The notes under the pieces are model-generated. The model saw nothing but the letters and a program-made list of their open reading frames with translations. It made no database searches and was not told the DNA's origin. A DNA stretch of 64,000 nt from Planctomycetota bacterium (GTDB taxonomy: Bacteria; Planctomycetota; Planctomycetia; Pirellulales; Pirellulaceae): contig JACNKX010000112.1 of the NCBI GenBank assembly GCA_014381825.1, forward strand, positions 58,941-122,940. Reading direction: 5' to 3'. This document shows positions 53,998 through 64,000 of the stretch, piece by piece (the first letter of the stretch is position 1; each line of letters starts with the position of its first letter). Made by a program: the position numbers and the translations under genes.

Positions 53998-56088
53998 TTA
54001 TGGCTCGAAAAGTATGTCGGGCGACGTGCCGTAACGAGCGGGAAGTGGAATGTTCGACCAAGCAGGATCGTCACCGAGACGGAACTGCCATTTGCCTTGC
54101 AAGGCGAACTCCTTCTTCCCGGAGATGACTCGTGGGGCACGACTCAGACTCTGGCCATTCTCCATTCGCAACACGATCAAATTCGCGTCGTTCGGCTCGA
54201 TAAAATTCGCGCGGATGCCAAATCTGCGATCCCACACCTTCAGCTCGTGTCCATTGAACCAAGCTTGCACGCCTTTGCTTACTCCCGCGACCTGCAGCTT
54301 GAGACCGCCGTCGGCAAGCCAAACTTCTCCAGGTCGAAACGCACAGCGATACCACGCCGTTCCGCCGGGTTTGTTGTCGAGCGGAGTTTCGCTTGATGGC
54401 GGATCAGTCGGCACGCTTGTTAAGGACCAGCGTTGGGATAGTGCTTCCACGTTCGATGCCAGCGAAAACGATTCGGTCGGGACGCCGGCTGCCCAGTAGA
54501 TGCCATTTTTTAACAGTCCCAAGAACTCTTTATTCTCGAAGTCATCGGGATGCCCAAGAGAAGTGTAGAACGAGCTACCTCCGTCTGCTCGTTCAAACGT
54601 CCAAGCGACTGGTTCGGCGGGCTTGCCATCGACGCTGCCTTTAAGTAGTTGAATCGCGCTGCTTGCGAGGGGCGAGGTCATATAGAGCGAGCCACCCTGG
54701 GCGAACGGAGTCTTCGTAAGGCCATGCAAGATCGGGTGATCAATGGCCTCCTGCAAGGTTCTGACAGTCGACTGCAGCTTATTGCCATGGTGATTTGTAT
54801 AGTGCCCGCCGAGTACTTGCGCATCGAACTCCGGCCAATCAGCCAGGCCTTTTGCTGCAGGTTCGTTTCTCAATGAAAACGCATGACTCGCAGTACGAAT
54901 GCCGATGACTGGTTTTCCAGCGGCCACAAAGTCTCTCACGATCTTCAACCGCGCCGGTTGCAGTGTCCGGCGACGGACGCTGATCAACGCGACATCAGCA
55001 TCTCGAAGCACCTCAAGTCCGGGAATCCGATTGCGATCCGTTTCGTCTGCGTGAACGAACGAAATGCGAAAGTCCTTGCCAAGGTGCTCTGCGGCAAACT
55101 TTGGCAGAGTGCGTTCCGTTTCGTATTCCCTCTCAGCCATCACGATGGCCAGGTGAGGACGCGTATCATTCTTGAAGCGAAACGTTTCTCCGCCGATCAA
55201 CTGGTCGCTCGTGACAGTCGGACAAACGAATCGTTCGATGTGCGAAACAATCAGGTCGTTGCCGGTGAAATGGCTGACATACGGCCAACGGGCCGGGTTG
55301 TACATCGTGTCGGTCATGTCGCGCATCAACACGACATGCTTGCCGTTGCGAGCCATTTGTCGCAAGCCAAACGGTCGTCCGAGGACACACATGTTGACAT
55401 GAACGCCGGTAAGAATGACGTTTTTGATGCCACGTTGCTCAAGGATGCTCCAGACTTCGTCGCCTCGATCACTGATATAGTCTTTGTCCGAATCGATCGA
55501 GATCAGATCAGATTGTTTTTGCCAAGGCAAACCGGGATCGCGGCCAAGCTTTTTCAATCTGGCTGCCCAAACGGTGTGCTCTTCGGGATCGTCATCGCTT
55601 CCGCCATCTGATTGATCCAACGGGTAGACCGCTTGTTCCTCGGCAGGAATTCGCGAACACCATGACTTGATGTCATCCGGCAATGAACTGGCCTTCGGCG
55701 TGGCGATCGCGCGGGCTCGAGCCGGGTGGTCGCTGTAAGCATCCATACAGTCGCTGGGAGAATGGATGATAATAGCGCCCTGGCTGCGCGCTCTCTTTAA
55801 CACCTCGTCCAAGCGCGGGGCGAACTCTTCCAAACGACGTACCGCGTTCAACGAGTGATGATAGTCCCAGACATCACAAACAATAACCGCAGTCTCGCTC
55901 GTGTTCCAAGTTTCCTCGCGCGTCACTCGGTGGTAACGCCCGCTGTCGGGAGCTGTTTCTGTTTGGTGGCGCAGTTCAAGTGTAAAGTCATTTGCCATCG
56001 AGAATGTTGTCATCATTATGGATACGGCGACAACCGAGAGCGAGGAGCGGAGGATCACGAGCGTTTCTCCTGGATCGGAAAGTTGCAA
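53998..56088 (-). CDS. Isochorismatase-ThuA fusion protein with C-terminal beta domain
   Basis: 696 residues. A probable signal peptide (about 10-32) is followed by an isochorismatase-like/nicotinamidase hydrolase domain (about 65-285): D72 in VIVCDVWD, a lysine near 202 and the nucleophile C234 in TGVHVNMCVLGR form the D-K-C triad. Residues ~310-540 are a ThuA-like (class I glutamine-amidotransferase-like) domain with ALISVRRRTL, GIRTASHAF and GGHYTNHHG. Residues ~560-696 are a galactose-binding-like jelly roll (GTAWYRCAFRPGEVW, VQAWFNGHELKVW). ThuA-type domains occur in trehalose/sugar-utilisation loci. The combination of an amidase with a ThuA domain is not one I recognise as standard. It lies 18 bp from the ceramidase-like gene and 23 bp from DUF1501. 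Confidence 0.88.
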   Translation of the reverse strand: MQLSDPGETLVILRSSLSVVAVSIMMTTFSMANDFTLELRHQTETAPDSGRYHRVTREETWNTSETAVIVCDVWDYHHSLNAVRRLEEFAPRLDEVLKRARSQGAIIIHSPSDCMDAYSDHPARARAIATPKASSLPDDIKSWCSRIPAEEQAVYPLDQSDGGSDDDPEEHTVWAARLKKLGRDPGLPWQKQSDLISIDSDKDYISDRGDEVWSILEQRGIKNVILTGVHVNMCVLGRPFGLRQMARNGKHVVLMRDMTDTMYNPARWPYVSHFTGNDLIVSHIERFVCPTVTSDQLIGGETFRFKNDTRPHLAIVMAEREYETERTLPKFAAEHLGKDFRISFVHADETDRNRIPGLEVLRDADVALISVRRRTLQPARLKIVRDFVAAGKPVIGIRTASHAFSLRNEPAAKGLADWPEFDAQVLGGHYTNHHGNKLQSTVRTLQEAIDHPILHGLTKTPFAQGGSLYMTSPLASSAIQLLKGSVDGKPAEPVAWTFERADGGSSFYTSLGHPDDFENKEFLGLLKNGIYWAAGVPTESFSLASNVEALSQRWSLTSVPTDPPSSETPLDNKPGGTAWYRCAFRPGEVWLADGGLKLQVAGVSKGVQAWFNGHELKVWDRRFGIRANFIEPNDANLIVLRMENGQSLSRAPRVISGKKEFALQGKWQFRLGDDPAWSNIPLPARYGTSPDILFEP

Positions 56089-56111
56089 TTCAGGGTCGGG
56101 TGGACGCAGTT

Positions 56112-57548
56112 CTAGAATAACTCGGCAATGGGCCGGCCCTCGTCAAGCAAGTTGTAGATTCGACCGTCCTTGTCTTCCGCTGTCAGGTCGTTGATGTCCA
56201 TTGCGTGGTAGACGGTTTTGGTCACGTCGGCGGGGGTGACTCTTAAATCAGCCGGATACTCGCCAAGTCGGTCGCTCGTCCCGTAAGTTTGCCCCCCACG
56301 GATTCCACCACCTGCCAAGACATCCGTCAAACAGTGGGTCCAATGATCGCGACCCTGGCCAGAAACTCCGCCGCTTCGCGGATCACCAATCTTTGGTGTA
56401 CGGCCCATCTCGCTGGTAATCATGACTAACGTTTCCTCGAGCAATCCTCGCTGTTGGAGATCTTCGATCAACGCCGAATAACAACGATCGAACTCGGGCA
56501 GCAGACGATCTTTCAGGCAATCGAAGTTACTGCCATGCGTATCCCAACTGCCCGCACTCTTACATTTCTTCGCAAGATCCGAACCGATCCCCGTGCCAAG
56601 CCAAAAGACCGTGATAAAAGGCACTTCGGCTTCTACCAAGCGACGTGCGAGTAACAGGCTCATCCCATTGACCGTCTCGCCGTAGCGCTCGCGCACGTGT
56701 TGCGGTTCATCGGCGACGTTGAATGCTTGCGTCGTCTGTGCTGACATCAGCAACGTCATCGCCCGCTCTTGTTGACGCGTCCACGTCGAAACATTGGCAT
56801 AGCGATCAAACTCGCGGCGGCCTGCATCGACCGTTCGCAAAAGCTCGTGCCGCGAAGTCAGGCGACGCGCGCTGATATCTCCTTGCAGCTCCAACGATGG
56901 TGCGTGGAACTCCAGTGGCTTCTCGTAGCTGCCGTGAACGTAGAAAGGATCGTGTTCAACGCCAAGCCGCGCGGCGAACTGGCCAGGGCGCGTGTAAGGA
57001 GCACGGCTGGGCTTGTGTGGCAGCGTGATCGCGTTGGGCAGTTGCGGATGCCGCGCACGGTGTCGCGCGATCACCGAACCCATGTATGGCCAATCGTTCG
57101 GAAATGGCGTGCGATTATTCCCCAATGTTCGGAAGGTCACATCGGGAACATGGCCGGTCAAATTGTAGTAGTAACCCGCGTGATGATCGTTCGTGTTAAC
57201 GCTGCCACCGACCGAATTGACGAGAGCCAAGTGGTGCGCCTGCTTGGCCAGCATCGGCAGGTGCTCAGTGAGCCGAACTCCGGGAGCGGAAGTTGCGATG
57301 GGCTGGAATGGGCCGCGATACTCGGCGGGAGCGTCGGGCTTCATGTCCCACGTATCAAGATGCGAAGCGCCTCCGCACAGAAAGAACAGAATCGTCGACT
57401 TCGCCTTCCCCGCTCGTGATGCAACTGGCTTCGAAGTCGCCGCCAGCGCAGGGGCTCCGAACTGCATACCGGCGAATCCAGCGCCCGAAGCAACAAGAAA
57501 CGTGCGGCGATCGACGGCACGAACACATGCGCTTGCGTGGTGAGTCAT
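56112..57548 (-). CDS. DUF1501 protein, Tat-exported
   Basis: 478 residues with a twin-arginine leader (VDRRTFLVASGAGFAGM). Typical DUF1501 blocks: STILFFLCGGASHLDTWDMKP, GSWDTHGSNFDC, VMITSEMGRTPKIG, GRDHWTHCL and TKTVYHAMDI. It is of a different DUF1501 subtype from those at 21978 and 36133, with a longer middle part. First gene of the minus-strand set that continues with the isochorismatase-ThuA fusion and the ceramidase-like protein. No DUF1549/1553 gene is adjacent. Confidence 0.92.
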   Translation of the reverse strand: MTHHASACVRAVDRRTFLVASGAGFAGMQFGAPALAATSKPVASRAGKAKSTILFFLCGGASHLDTWDMKPDAPAEYRGPFQPIATSAPGVRLTEHLPMLAKQAHHLALVNSVGGSVNTNDHHAGYYYNLTGHVPDVTFRTLGNNRTPFPNDWPYMGSVIARHRARHPQLPNAITLPHKPSRAPYTRPGQFAARLGVEHDPFYVHGSYEKPLEFHAPSLELQGDISARRLTSRHELLRTVDAGRREFDRYANVSTWTRQQERAMTLLMSAQTTQAFNVADEPQHVRERYGETVNGMSLLLARRLVEAEVPFITVFWLGTGIGSDLAKKCKSAGSWDTHGSNFDCLKDRLLPEFDRCYSALIEDLQQRGLLEETLVMITSEMGRTPKIGDPRSGGVSGQGRDHWTHCLTDVLAGGGIRGGQTYGTSDRLGEYPADLRVTPADVTKTVYHAMDINDLTAEDKDGRIYNLLDEGRPIAELF

Positions 57549-57663
57549 CTGTTCCCTACCAATGAATTTCTATCTTTGGACTGATTCCAAAACACATCCG
57601 ACAATGTTGATATGATAAGCGAACGGAGCCTGCTTTGCGAGAACGAAGCGAACGCCAGATTTG

Positions 57664-58272
57664 TCAGTCGCCGAACGGTAGTTCTCCCTGGCGGCGAGTG
57701 GGAAGGCCTTCCTTGAAGTGGCGGCGACAGACCGACATGTAAAGGTCGTTCCCACCGATTTTGATCTGGTTGCCGTCGCGAACGATATTACCTTCGCCAT
57801 CCATTCGCAACACCATGGTCGCTTTGCGCCCGCAGTGACAAATCGTTTTGATTTCGACCAATGCATCCGACCAAGCCAGAAGGTACTGACTTCCCTCGAA
57901 GAGAGTTCCTTGAAAATCGGTCCGCAGGCCGTAGGCCATGACGGGAAGATCGAGCAGGTCCGCGACGTCGCCAAGTTGCTGGACCTGCTTGCGAGTGAGG
58001 AATTGCGCCTCGTCAACGAGGATGCAGTGTAGCGGCGTGTCTTCGTGTGATCCGCGAATGAGCTCGAAGAGATTCTCGACGTGAGAGAATGATTGCGCTT
58101 CGGCCGTCAACCCGATGCGAGAACTGACGGAGTGGCCGCCGGTCAAAATATCGATCTCAGGCGTCAGGATGAGCGTATTCATCCCACGCTCGCGATAGTT
58201 GTAGCTCGATTGGATGAGTGTCGACGATTTGCCGGCATTCATCGCGGAGTAGTAGAAGTAGAGCTTCGCCAT
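57664..58272 (-). CDS. tdk: Thymidine kinase (type II)
   Basis: 202 residues from the ATG at 58272, where homology begins; the open frame upstream is not conserved. Walker A is MNAGKSS (G13-K14). The DEAQF block holds the catalytic glutamate E89. The lasso and zinc-binding part are represented by CHCGRKA and CRRHF in the C-terminal third, and [13 protein letters not shown] closes the fold. It phosphorylates thymidine in salvage. The 115 bp gap to the DUF1501 gene makes joint transcription uncertain. Confidence 0.94.
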   Translation of the reverse strand: MAKLYFYYSAMNAGKSSTLIQSSYNYRERGMNTLILTPEIDILTGGHSVSSRIGLTAEAQSFSHVENLFELIRGSHEDTPLHCILVDEAQFLTRKQVQQLGDVADLLDLPVMAYGLRTDFQGTLFEGSQYLLAWSDALVEIKTICHCGRKATMVLRMDGEGNIVRDGNQIKIGGNDLYMSVCRRHFKEGLPTRRQGELPFGD

Positions 58273-58388
58273 GAGATTCGAAGGTGGTGGCGTGGTAAAA
58301 CGAATAGCACAAGCGTGATGCAATCGCAGTGCAACGAAGGGTCGAGCCGTGTGAAGATGATTGACGCCCGCCGAACTCGGCTGGGCAA

Positions 58389-61300
58389 TCAAAGCGGCGT
58401 GATCGCTTGGATTTGCCCGATGGCAGATAGATTGTTTTGCAACTTGCTGATCGTCTCTTCGAGCCGGAAGAACGTCTCGAGAAGATGTTCACGTTCTGAC
58501 TCCAAGGCGGTACCTAGATCGAGGATTCGCTGAGTGTTCGAATCGATCGTGATTTGAATCGCCTGGGCGCGGGACACGAGGACCGAGTTGTTGATCCCGG
58601 AGAGACGTTCCAGTGTGTTGTACAACTTGTCGGCCGCTCCAGTATCATCCTGTGTAAAAAATCGTTCGATGTCGTCGGGATTCGAGGCATAGCGGTCGTC
58701 GAACTTTTCTTCGTCGAAGTTCAATTGCCCGCTCTGATCGATGCGAAGTCCTACCTCGGCCAACGACGCGATGGCGCCCGTGCTGAAGAAACGTCCCGTA
58801 ATGGTGCTGGCGAGATCGTTCTGAATACGAAGGACTTCCGACGATCCAAAGAGGATGCCAGCCTTGTCCTCAATTTCGTCGTAGGACGCAAGCTCCGAGA
58901 TCTTGTCTTGAAGGCCATTGTATTGGTCGGTGAAGAGGCGCAGCTGTGTTTTGACCGACTTCGCAGACCGTTCAACAGTGATGATCACTTCTTCTGTTGA
59001 TGTGCCCTCGATATTCAAGATGAGACCCTCGACCAAGCTGTCAAACTCGTTTGTCGCGGAAGCCGCCAAAGCACCCGCGCTCGGCGAATCGGCCGAGCCA
59101 ACTAGAACGAGGGCATCCTGAGCAGCAACGATCTCTTGGAATCCAATTCCTAAGTCGGATGCATCAACAAGCAATTCACCCGCTTGCCCCGTCACTTGGC
59201 TGACAATCGACAGGCGGAATGGCGTCGCTCCGGCTCCGCTGTTAAATACACTGGCAGAGAAGTCGGCATCGAGTGCATTGATTTTGGTGACGAGATCTTC
59301 GAGCGTGTCGTCTGCGTCGAGCGTCACTTTTAGCGCGGTACTGCCGTCAATTACTTTGGTCGGTGTGCCGTTGATATCTACCTCGACCGCCGTTCCTGCA
59401 ATCTTTAAGTCGACGGCCGACGTGCTGCTACCGACGTCAGCAACTGTCAGATCGCCCGTGCCGCCGGCCGTGTCGAGTAGCAGGATGCCATCGCCCGTGT
59501 CGTTTATACGAGCCTCGACATCAATCGACAGAGCGTTAATGGCGTCGATCACGTCACCGACGTCATTGGCCTCGAGTACCGTGAGGTTGATGGCGTCGAC
59601 TTGACCATTGGTGTCGGTGATCAAGAACGACCCACCGTCGGCGCCGCTGCCGCCGTTCAGTGATGACAATGCAGTATTCGCGTTAAACGTTTGCAGATCC
59701 AGAGATCCGCTGTTGACCGTCGATACAGCGTCGTCCGTCGTAATCCGCAAGCTGTCTGCTGTATTCGTGGCATCGCCGTTTGCAACAACGAAATTGGTCG
59801 AGCCGCCGCTGGTGTCGGTCAGTTGGATGCCGTTACGTGCATCGTTGACTCGCGCTTCGATACCAAGTCCGGCTTCGTTGATGCCGTCAATAACGTCTTG
59901 AAGCGTTTCTGCAGATGATAGATCAACGCTCGCCGCAGCACCCGAGCGATCGGTCAAATCCAGAGTACCGAGTGTCCCGAAGCCATAGCCGCCCGCGAGG
60001 CTATCGAGCAACACCGTGTTTAGCCCTCCGACTCGCCGCTCGCCTGTTATTACGCCCGCCGCCGCTGTCGTCGTTAGTCCTAAATCATCTGCCGCCGATC
60101 CGTCGAACAGACTTGTAATCGCGAAAGTTCCCGCTCCGCTAGTCAAATCGACCAGTTCGAAGCTGTCGCCCGAGGCACTGAGCTGTGCTTTCAACTTGCT
60201 CGGGTCGAGGGCGTTGATCGTGTCGAGAACGGCTCCGACGGTCGACTCGTTGTTGTATTCGATTGCGCCGCCGCTCGTAGTTGCCGTGTCCGAGACATCG
60301 ACGAACTCGGTCCCGTCGCCGGCCGCCGACGTTGACGCCGTGAAATACTGGTTCGCCGTAGCGTCGTTGTTCAACGCTGCGATCAGATGTACGGCTCGCG
60401 AGTTTCCCGAGTCGATGTTGAACGTCAGCTTCTTCGAGACCGTATTGATTTCCACAGTCTCGTTACCGGCGGTGATATCATTATCGTTCACCAAGACAAT
60501 GTCATAGCCATCGAGCGATTCGCCAGTACCGACAGATGTGATTGTGATCTCCGCGTCGTCTCCGTTCGCGGCTGTCGTGGTGGCACTCGATTGAGTTTCG
60601 CCCTTCGATTGAGCAAAGAACTCCACGTCTAGCGAGGTCCCATCCTGTAGGCTGACTTGGAGATCGGCAACGCCTTGTTTGAACCGTACGCCGTTACCAT
60701 CGTTCAGCCGGTTCAATTCCAAGTTATCGTAGAGGTGGAGCACATCATTGCCAGTTGCGTCACTTGCCGCTGTATCGATGGTATCGATTCCCAGATCCGA
60801 CGCGGTTGTCGATAGTCCATCATTTCGAACGCGAAGATTCGCCGTCACTTGCCCCGCGCTTGTACTGTCGGTCAGCTTCAGGCGATCGCCGTCGGTCGAG
60901 GCGGTGACATTGATGTCGTTGGTTGAATTGATGGCATTCACGACATCGTCGATCGTCTGAGCGAATCGCAAGTCGACCACTTCCGTTGTTCCGGTTCGGT
61001 CCGTGATCCGGATCTTGCCCCGCTCGATGCCAAGACCTCCGTTAAGTTGGTCCAGTGACACGCTGCGATCAACAGAGCCACCGAACCCTAGCGAAACTTC
61101 GCCGGCTCCCAGCGCGGTCGTCTTGCTTGTAAACCCTGAACTGAGTAGTTGATGAGCTTGGGCGCGGCGCACCGGGGTGAAGCGATACGTTCCAACGGCA
61201 GGCGTCCCGTTTGTGCTCGTCGAGACAAGCGACTCATTCGACGACGAGATGGATTTCGTGTCGAAAACGGAGTCGTTGCGAAGGTTCTGTATTGAAAGCT

Positions 61301-61475
61301 GCACCCCGATTAAGGATGCTGTCAGTTCCGTGATGCCGACCTGTTGAGCCTGTAGCGCGCCAGTCCGTTGGACCAGCAAATCACGAGGCTGTGCGGACAG
61401 CGCAATCAATTGGTCGACAGTATCCTGAATCGGAATACCGGTGATCAGGCCGACAGTTGATTGAATGCGCCCCAT
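58389..61475 (-). CDS. fliD: Flagellar hook-associated protein 2 (filament cap), long form
   Basis: 1028 residues, against about 450-680 in most bacteria. The conserved N-terminal FliD domain is at 1-70 ([20 protein letters not shown]), and the C-terminal coiled-coil D0 part is at ~940-1028 ([20 protein letters not shown]). Between them are at least four flagellin-IN-type motifs, starting near residues 141 (LDQLNGG), 487 (LDSLAGG), 602 (LSSLNGG) and 722, each followed by a helix-like [10 protein letters not shown] / [10 protein letters not shown] segment, plus a degenerate one near 415. The protein caps the filament and guides flagellin insertion. It follows flagellin on the same strand with a terminator between them. 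Confidence 0.93.
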   Translation of the reverse strand: MGRIQSTVGLITGIPIQDTVDQLIALSAQPRDLLVQRTGALQAQQVGITELTASLIGVQLSIQNLRNDSVFDTKSISSSNESLVSTSTNGTPAVGTYRFTPVRRAQAHQLLSSGFTSKTTALGAGEVSLGFGGSVDRSVSLDQLNGGLGIERGKIRITDRTGTTEVVDLRFAQTIDDVVNAINSTNDINVTASTDGDRLKLTDSTSAGQVTANLRVRNDGLSTTASDLGIDTIDTAASDATGNDVLHLYDNLELNRLNDGNGVRFKQGVADLQVSLQDGTSLDVEFFAQSKGETQSSATTTAANGDDAEITITSVGTGESLDGYDIVLVNDNDITAGNETVEINTVSKKLTFNIDSGNSRAVHLIAALNNDATANQYFTASTSAAGDGTEFVDVSDTATTSGGAIEYNNESTVGAVLDTINALDPSKLKAQLSASGDSFELVDLTSGAGTFAITSLFDGSAADDLGLTTTAAAGVITGERRVGGLNTVLLDSLAGGYGFGTLGTLDLTDRSGAAASVDLSSAETLQDVIDGINEAGLGIEARVNDARNGIQLTDTSGGSTNFVVANGDATNTADSLRITTDDAVSTVNSGSLDLQTFNANTALSSLNGGSGADGGSFLITDTNGQVDAINLTVLEANDVGDVIDAINALSIDVEARINDTGDGILLLDTAGGTGDLTVADVGSSTSAVDLKIAGTAVEVDINGTPTKVIDGSTALKVTLDADDTLEDLVTKINALDADFSASVFNSGAGATPFRLSIVSQVTGQAGELLVDASDLGIGFQEIVAAQDALVLVGSADSPSAGALAASATNEFDSLVEGLILNIEGTSTEEVIITVERSAKSVKTQLRLFTDQYNGLQDKISELASYDEIEDKAGILFGSSEVLRIQNDLASTITGRFFSTGAIASLAEVGLRIDQSGQLNFDEEKFDDRYASNPDDIERFFTQDDTGAADKLYNTLERLSGINNSVLVSRAQAIQITIDSNTQRILDLGTALESEREHLLETFFRLEETISKLQNNLSAIGQIQAITPL

Positions 61476-61589
61476 AGTCGTTATCGTCGCGTCGAGCGAC
61501 GCGAGGTCGATGCTAGCAGGTCAGTTAATTATTGAGCGATTGGATCCTTCCATACTCTTCGGCAATAAGTTGGGAGACTAAGTAGCAAA

Positions 61590-61638
61590 AGCAAACCGCC
61601 GATCCCGCCTCGAAGGATCGAGGATGAATCGGCGGTTA
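61590..61638 (-). terminator. Probable terminator downstream of the flagellin gene
   Basis: Read on the minus strand, a 10-bp stem (aaccgccgat with atcggcggtt; plus-strand arms 61594-61603 and 61628-61637) encloses a second stem (cctcga with tcgagg, 61608-61623) and is followed by ttgcttttgc. It starts 28 bases after the flagellin stop codon, before fliD. The T-rich tail supports intrinsic termination of the flagellin transcript. Confidence 0.72.
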
Positions 61639-61665
61639 TTATCTTGGGCGTGTCGCACTGTCCTC

Positions 61666-63783
61666 TTATCGGAGCAGTGACAACACGTTTTGTGGGTTTT
61701 GGTTCGCAATCGCGAGAACCGAAGTACTCGATTGGACAAGGATCTGGGCTCGTGTAAGCGAGGCAGATTCTTTCGCAAAGTCAGCGTCCCGGATCGAACT
61801 CTCCGCTGCGGTGAGATTCACCAGCGTATCGGACAACGAAGCGATGTTCGATTGCAGAGTCGTCCGCTGGAAAGCACCAAGCCGGCCTCGAAGCTCCACG
61901 ATGTTCGTGATAACTTCGTCGACGACCTCAGCTGCCGCGGTGGTGTCGTTGGCGAGTGACTTCGACTCGCCATTTCGCAGCTCATACAGTCGTCCAGATG
62001 CTCCACCGAGTCGTGCGGTGCTAACGCTGCCAATTCCCAGACGAGCCTGTTGGTTGGTAACAACCTGCGGCCCAAGTTGGAAGAGCGCTCCACCACCTGT
62101 AATCGTGAAGTTGGACGTGCCGGTAAAGCCAGCGTCAACATCCAAACCAAGGTCGAGGATGGAAGTGTTGAGGGTCAGCGAGTTCCCGTTACCAACGGCT
62201 TGGAGACCGTTAATCGCTGCGGCAACATCGGTGCCTGTGTCGCGAGACTGGCTGCCGACGGCCGCGGTGATCGTACCACCTGCCGCTTCCGAGACAACAG
62301 ACACCTCGACGTAGGCGTTTGAACCGTACTCGCTGGAATTCAACTCTAAGGTTGTGCCATTGATTGTTGCTGTGGCACCAGTTGAATCGCTAAGTGCGTT
62401 GATGGCAGTCGCGACTTGGTTGATGGATGCGTTAGCTTGGAATGAGAAGACTTCTCGGCCGTTCTGGCCAGCCAACTCGAATACCACGTCTTGAGCCAAT
62501 CCACCAGCCGCGTCCACGCCTGAACCGAGCGTAGCGACTCCAGGTGGCGTGTCCTGAGTATCGATATAGTTGGCGTCACCTGAAGTTGCCGTGACAGATG
62601 CGCTGTATCCAGTTAAACCATCAATCGCCGTCGCGATCGCGGCGTAGGAGACCGTGCCTCGAACGTCGACATCAATGTTACCGGTGGTACCGTTAATGGT
62701 CGCTACCGCACTGTTGTTCGCAATGAGTAAAGACTCGGCGATTGTTGCCGTAACACCGTTGGCTGCTGAGCCTGCCGTGTCAGATGTAACTCGGACGGTT
62801 GCACTCCCGGCATCACGACCGCCAGCGAACTGGCCCGCATAAGTGGTGTTGTCCGCGAGAACAAGTGGAGTCGCACCACCTGCCGTCGCAGTCGCCGTGA
62901 AGTTTACGCTTGCACCACCATGAGCTTGGATCGCAGCAGCAATAGCATCGCCATCAACCGTACCTGCACCAAGATCATAATTGACCGTAAGCACGCCTGC
63001 GAGAAAGCTCGTTGTCGTTGCACCGCCACCATTGTCTGCCACTACGAGGCTGACAGCGTTGCCGCTGGCGTCCTCGGCAACACCGCCGTTTACTGCATTG
63101 ATTTGCAGGTCGATCGCTGTGGAGCCAAGGGTAATATTTGCGACGGCTTGGGATTCGGTATTTGTAAATGCGGTATTTGCGAAAGCATTAACTGCCGTTG
63201 TCGCGGCAGGAATGTTCGTGAGGTCGACTTGCGCTAGCGTGGCCGCTGTCTGAATCTCGACCGCGACGGCAACCTGGCCAGTTGTACCCAGGTTGCCTTG
63301 TCCAATCTGTAAGTTACTGATGCGGTCGAAGTCTGCGCCTTCGGTGACGTTGAAGTCAAGCGTACCGTCGAGCAGCTTCCGACCCTGGAAGGTCGTGACC
63401 TGAGAGATTCGATCGATGGCTTCGAGTGACGAGTCGACTTGCAACTGGTTCGCTGCGACTTGATCGTCGCTGAGTACGCCCGAGTTGGCTGCTTCCGTTA
63501 CGAGGCCACGGATGTCGTTTAGCAACGAGCTGACCTGCCCAAGAGCACTGTCGGCAGTCGAGATCAGCTGACCAGCTCTTTCGCTATTCTGGATAGCGCG
63601 ATTAGCGACTGTAATGTCGCGACGAAGGTTTTCGCTCGCGATCAAGCCGGCTGGATCGTCTGCACCCGAATTTATGCGCAAACCGGTACTCAATCGTCCC
63701 AGAGCTTGCTGTAAATCATTGTTGTTGCGGCCCAGAGTATTCTGAGCGACGAGCGAACTCACGTTAGTGTTGATCCGGGACAT
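61666..63783 (-). CDS. fliC: Flagellin, long form
   Basis: 705 residues. The N-terminal D0/D1 region is at 1-140 (MSRINTNVSSLVAQNTL, GLRINSGADDPAGLIASE) and the C-terminal D1/D0 region at ~600-705, ending in QILVQSSTSVLAIANQNPQNVL and SLLR. The central ~450 residues are Ala/Gly/Thr/Val/Asn-rich with few aromatics and contain several flagellin-IN-like segments. A good AGGGGT ribosome site precedes the ATG. It forms the filament; planctomycete swarmer cells are flagellated. Upstream (63784-64000) I could not place a sigma-28 or sigma-54 promoter with confidence. Confidence 0.95.
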   Translation of the reverse strand: MSRINTNVSSLVAQNTLGRNNNDLQQALGRLSTGLRINSGADDPAGLIASENLRRDITVANRAIQNSERAGQLISTADSALGQVSSLLNDIRGLVTEAANSGVLSDDQVAANQLQVDSSLEAIDRISQVTTFQGRKLLDGTLDFNVTEGADFDRISNLQIGQGNLGTTGQVAVAVEIQTAATLAQVDLTNIPAATTAVNAFANTAFTNTESQAVANITLGSTAIDLQINAVNGGVAEDASGNAVSLVVADNGGGATTTSFLAGVLTVNYDLGAGTVDGDAIAAAIQAHGGASVNFTATATAGGATPLVLADNTTYAGQFAGGRDAGSATVRVTSDTAGSAANGVTATIAESLLIANNSAVATINGTTGNIDVDVRGTVSYAAIATAIDGLTGYSASVTATSGDANYIDTQDTPPGVATLGSGVDAAGGLAQDVVFELAGQNGREVFSFQANASINQVATAINALSDSTGATATINGTTLELNSSEYGSNAYVEVSVVSEAAGGTITAAVGSQSRDTGTDVAAAINGLQAVGNGNSLTLNTSILDLGLDVDAGFTGTSNFTITGGGALFQLGPQVVTNQQARLGIGSVSTARLGGASGRLYELRNGESKSLANDTTAAAEVVDEVITNIVELRGRLGAFQRTTLQSNIASLSDTLVNLTAAESSIRDADFAKESASLTRAQILVQSSTSVLAIANQNPQNVLSLLR

Positions 63784-64000
63784 TCGACTTTACCCCTATT
63801 ACAGGTTGAGGACTAGTTGCAAGCTATCCAGTTGCGGGGAGTACACGCTGGATAACTTCGCCACTGATGCTTGAAGCTTTTTCGTCTTCACAACATTCAG
63901 CAGCAGTGTGTTGTTGGGAGTTTCTTCTCTTCGTCTTGCCCACTTAGCTGCCAACTTAATGTTGCCCAGATAAGTGTGCGTTCGGGATTCCCCGTTCGTC

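Noticed and set aside
63784..64000. Sigma-54 or sigma-28 promoter upstream of flagellin
   Set aside because: A TGGCAG...GGCA match on the minus strand has the wrong spacing between the GG and GC elements, and no TAAAGTTT/GCCGATAA pair was found.

Overview
The window reads as a chromosomal segment of a planctomycete, most likely a member of the Pirellulaceae (Rhodopirellula/Blastopirellula-like). Supporting signs are four DUF1501 proteins with twin-arginine leaders, three PSCyt1-DUF1549-DUF1553 proteins with CxxCH motifs, a PVC-type dehydrogenase/haem protein, two secreted sulfatases, Tat-targeted TIM-barrel proteins, and a double-length UvrA. Gene density is high and nearly all intergenic gaps are under 300 bp. 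No rRNA, tRNA, CRISPR array or insertion sequence was recognised.

Layout. 1-395 is the 3' end of a DNMT2-like cytosine methyltransferase. 414-4604 (minus) holds hisD-hisC-hisB, a YfcE-type phosphodiesterase and, upstream, a cupin; a long perfect inverted repeat lies between hisB and the phosphodiesterase. 4770-5453 is a SAM methyltransferase. 5484-9206 (minus) is a compact operon of a TVP38/DedA membrane protein, NADP glutamate dehydrogenase and a class I flavin disulfide oxidoreductase. 9496-11323 holds an SMP-30 protein and two small membrane proteins. 11382-13165 (minus) links an ECF sigma factor, an 84-residue membrane protein and signal peptidase I.

13408-37518 is a catabolic and surface-enzyme region: beta-helix protein, DUF1549/DUF1553 and DUF1501 proteins, PQQ-propeller membrane protein, esterases, a thioesterase, a DUF4160-DUF2442 pair, and a four-gene minus-strand operon with two sulfatases, a TIM-barrel isomerase and a lipase. 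The most distinctive single gene is the fused UvrA-UvrA protein at 37712-44743. It carries an additional C-terminal module and two short-repeat expansions at internal junctions. Divergent from it is a PVC-dehydrogenase/DUF1501 pair.

49085-52494 contains a receiver-HATPase fusion next to a STAS protein (a probable partner-switching module), then a hydrolase and a Gfo/Idh oxidoreductase. 52585-57548 (minus) is an operon of DUF1501, an isochorismatase-ThuA fusion and a ceramidase-like protein, with thymidine kinase just upstream. The window ends with two unusually long flagellar filament genes, fliD and flagellin, on the minus strand.

No wholly new defence or mobile system was seen. The strongest leads are the UvrA fusion with its repeat invasions, the partner-switching module with a non-canonical STAS phosphosite, the sigma/signal-peptidase operon, the isochorismatase-ThuA fusion, and the DNMT2-like fragment. 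Several non-coding stretches (9207-9495, 13166-13407, 19272-19543, 33709-33932, 44744-44976, 63784-64000) showed no structure I could name.
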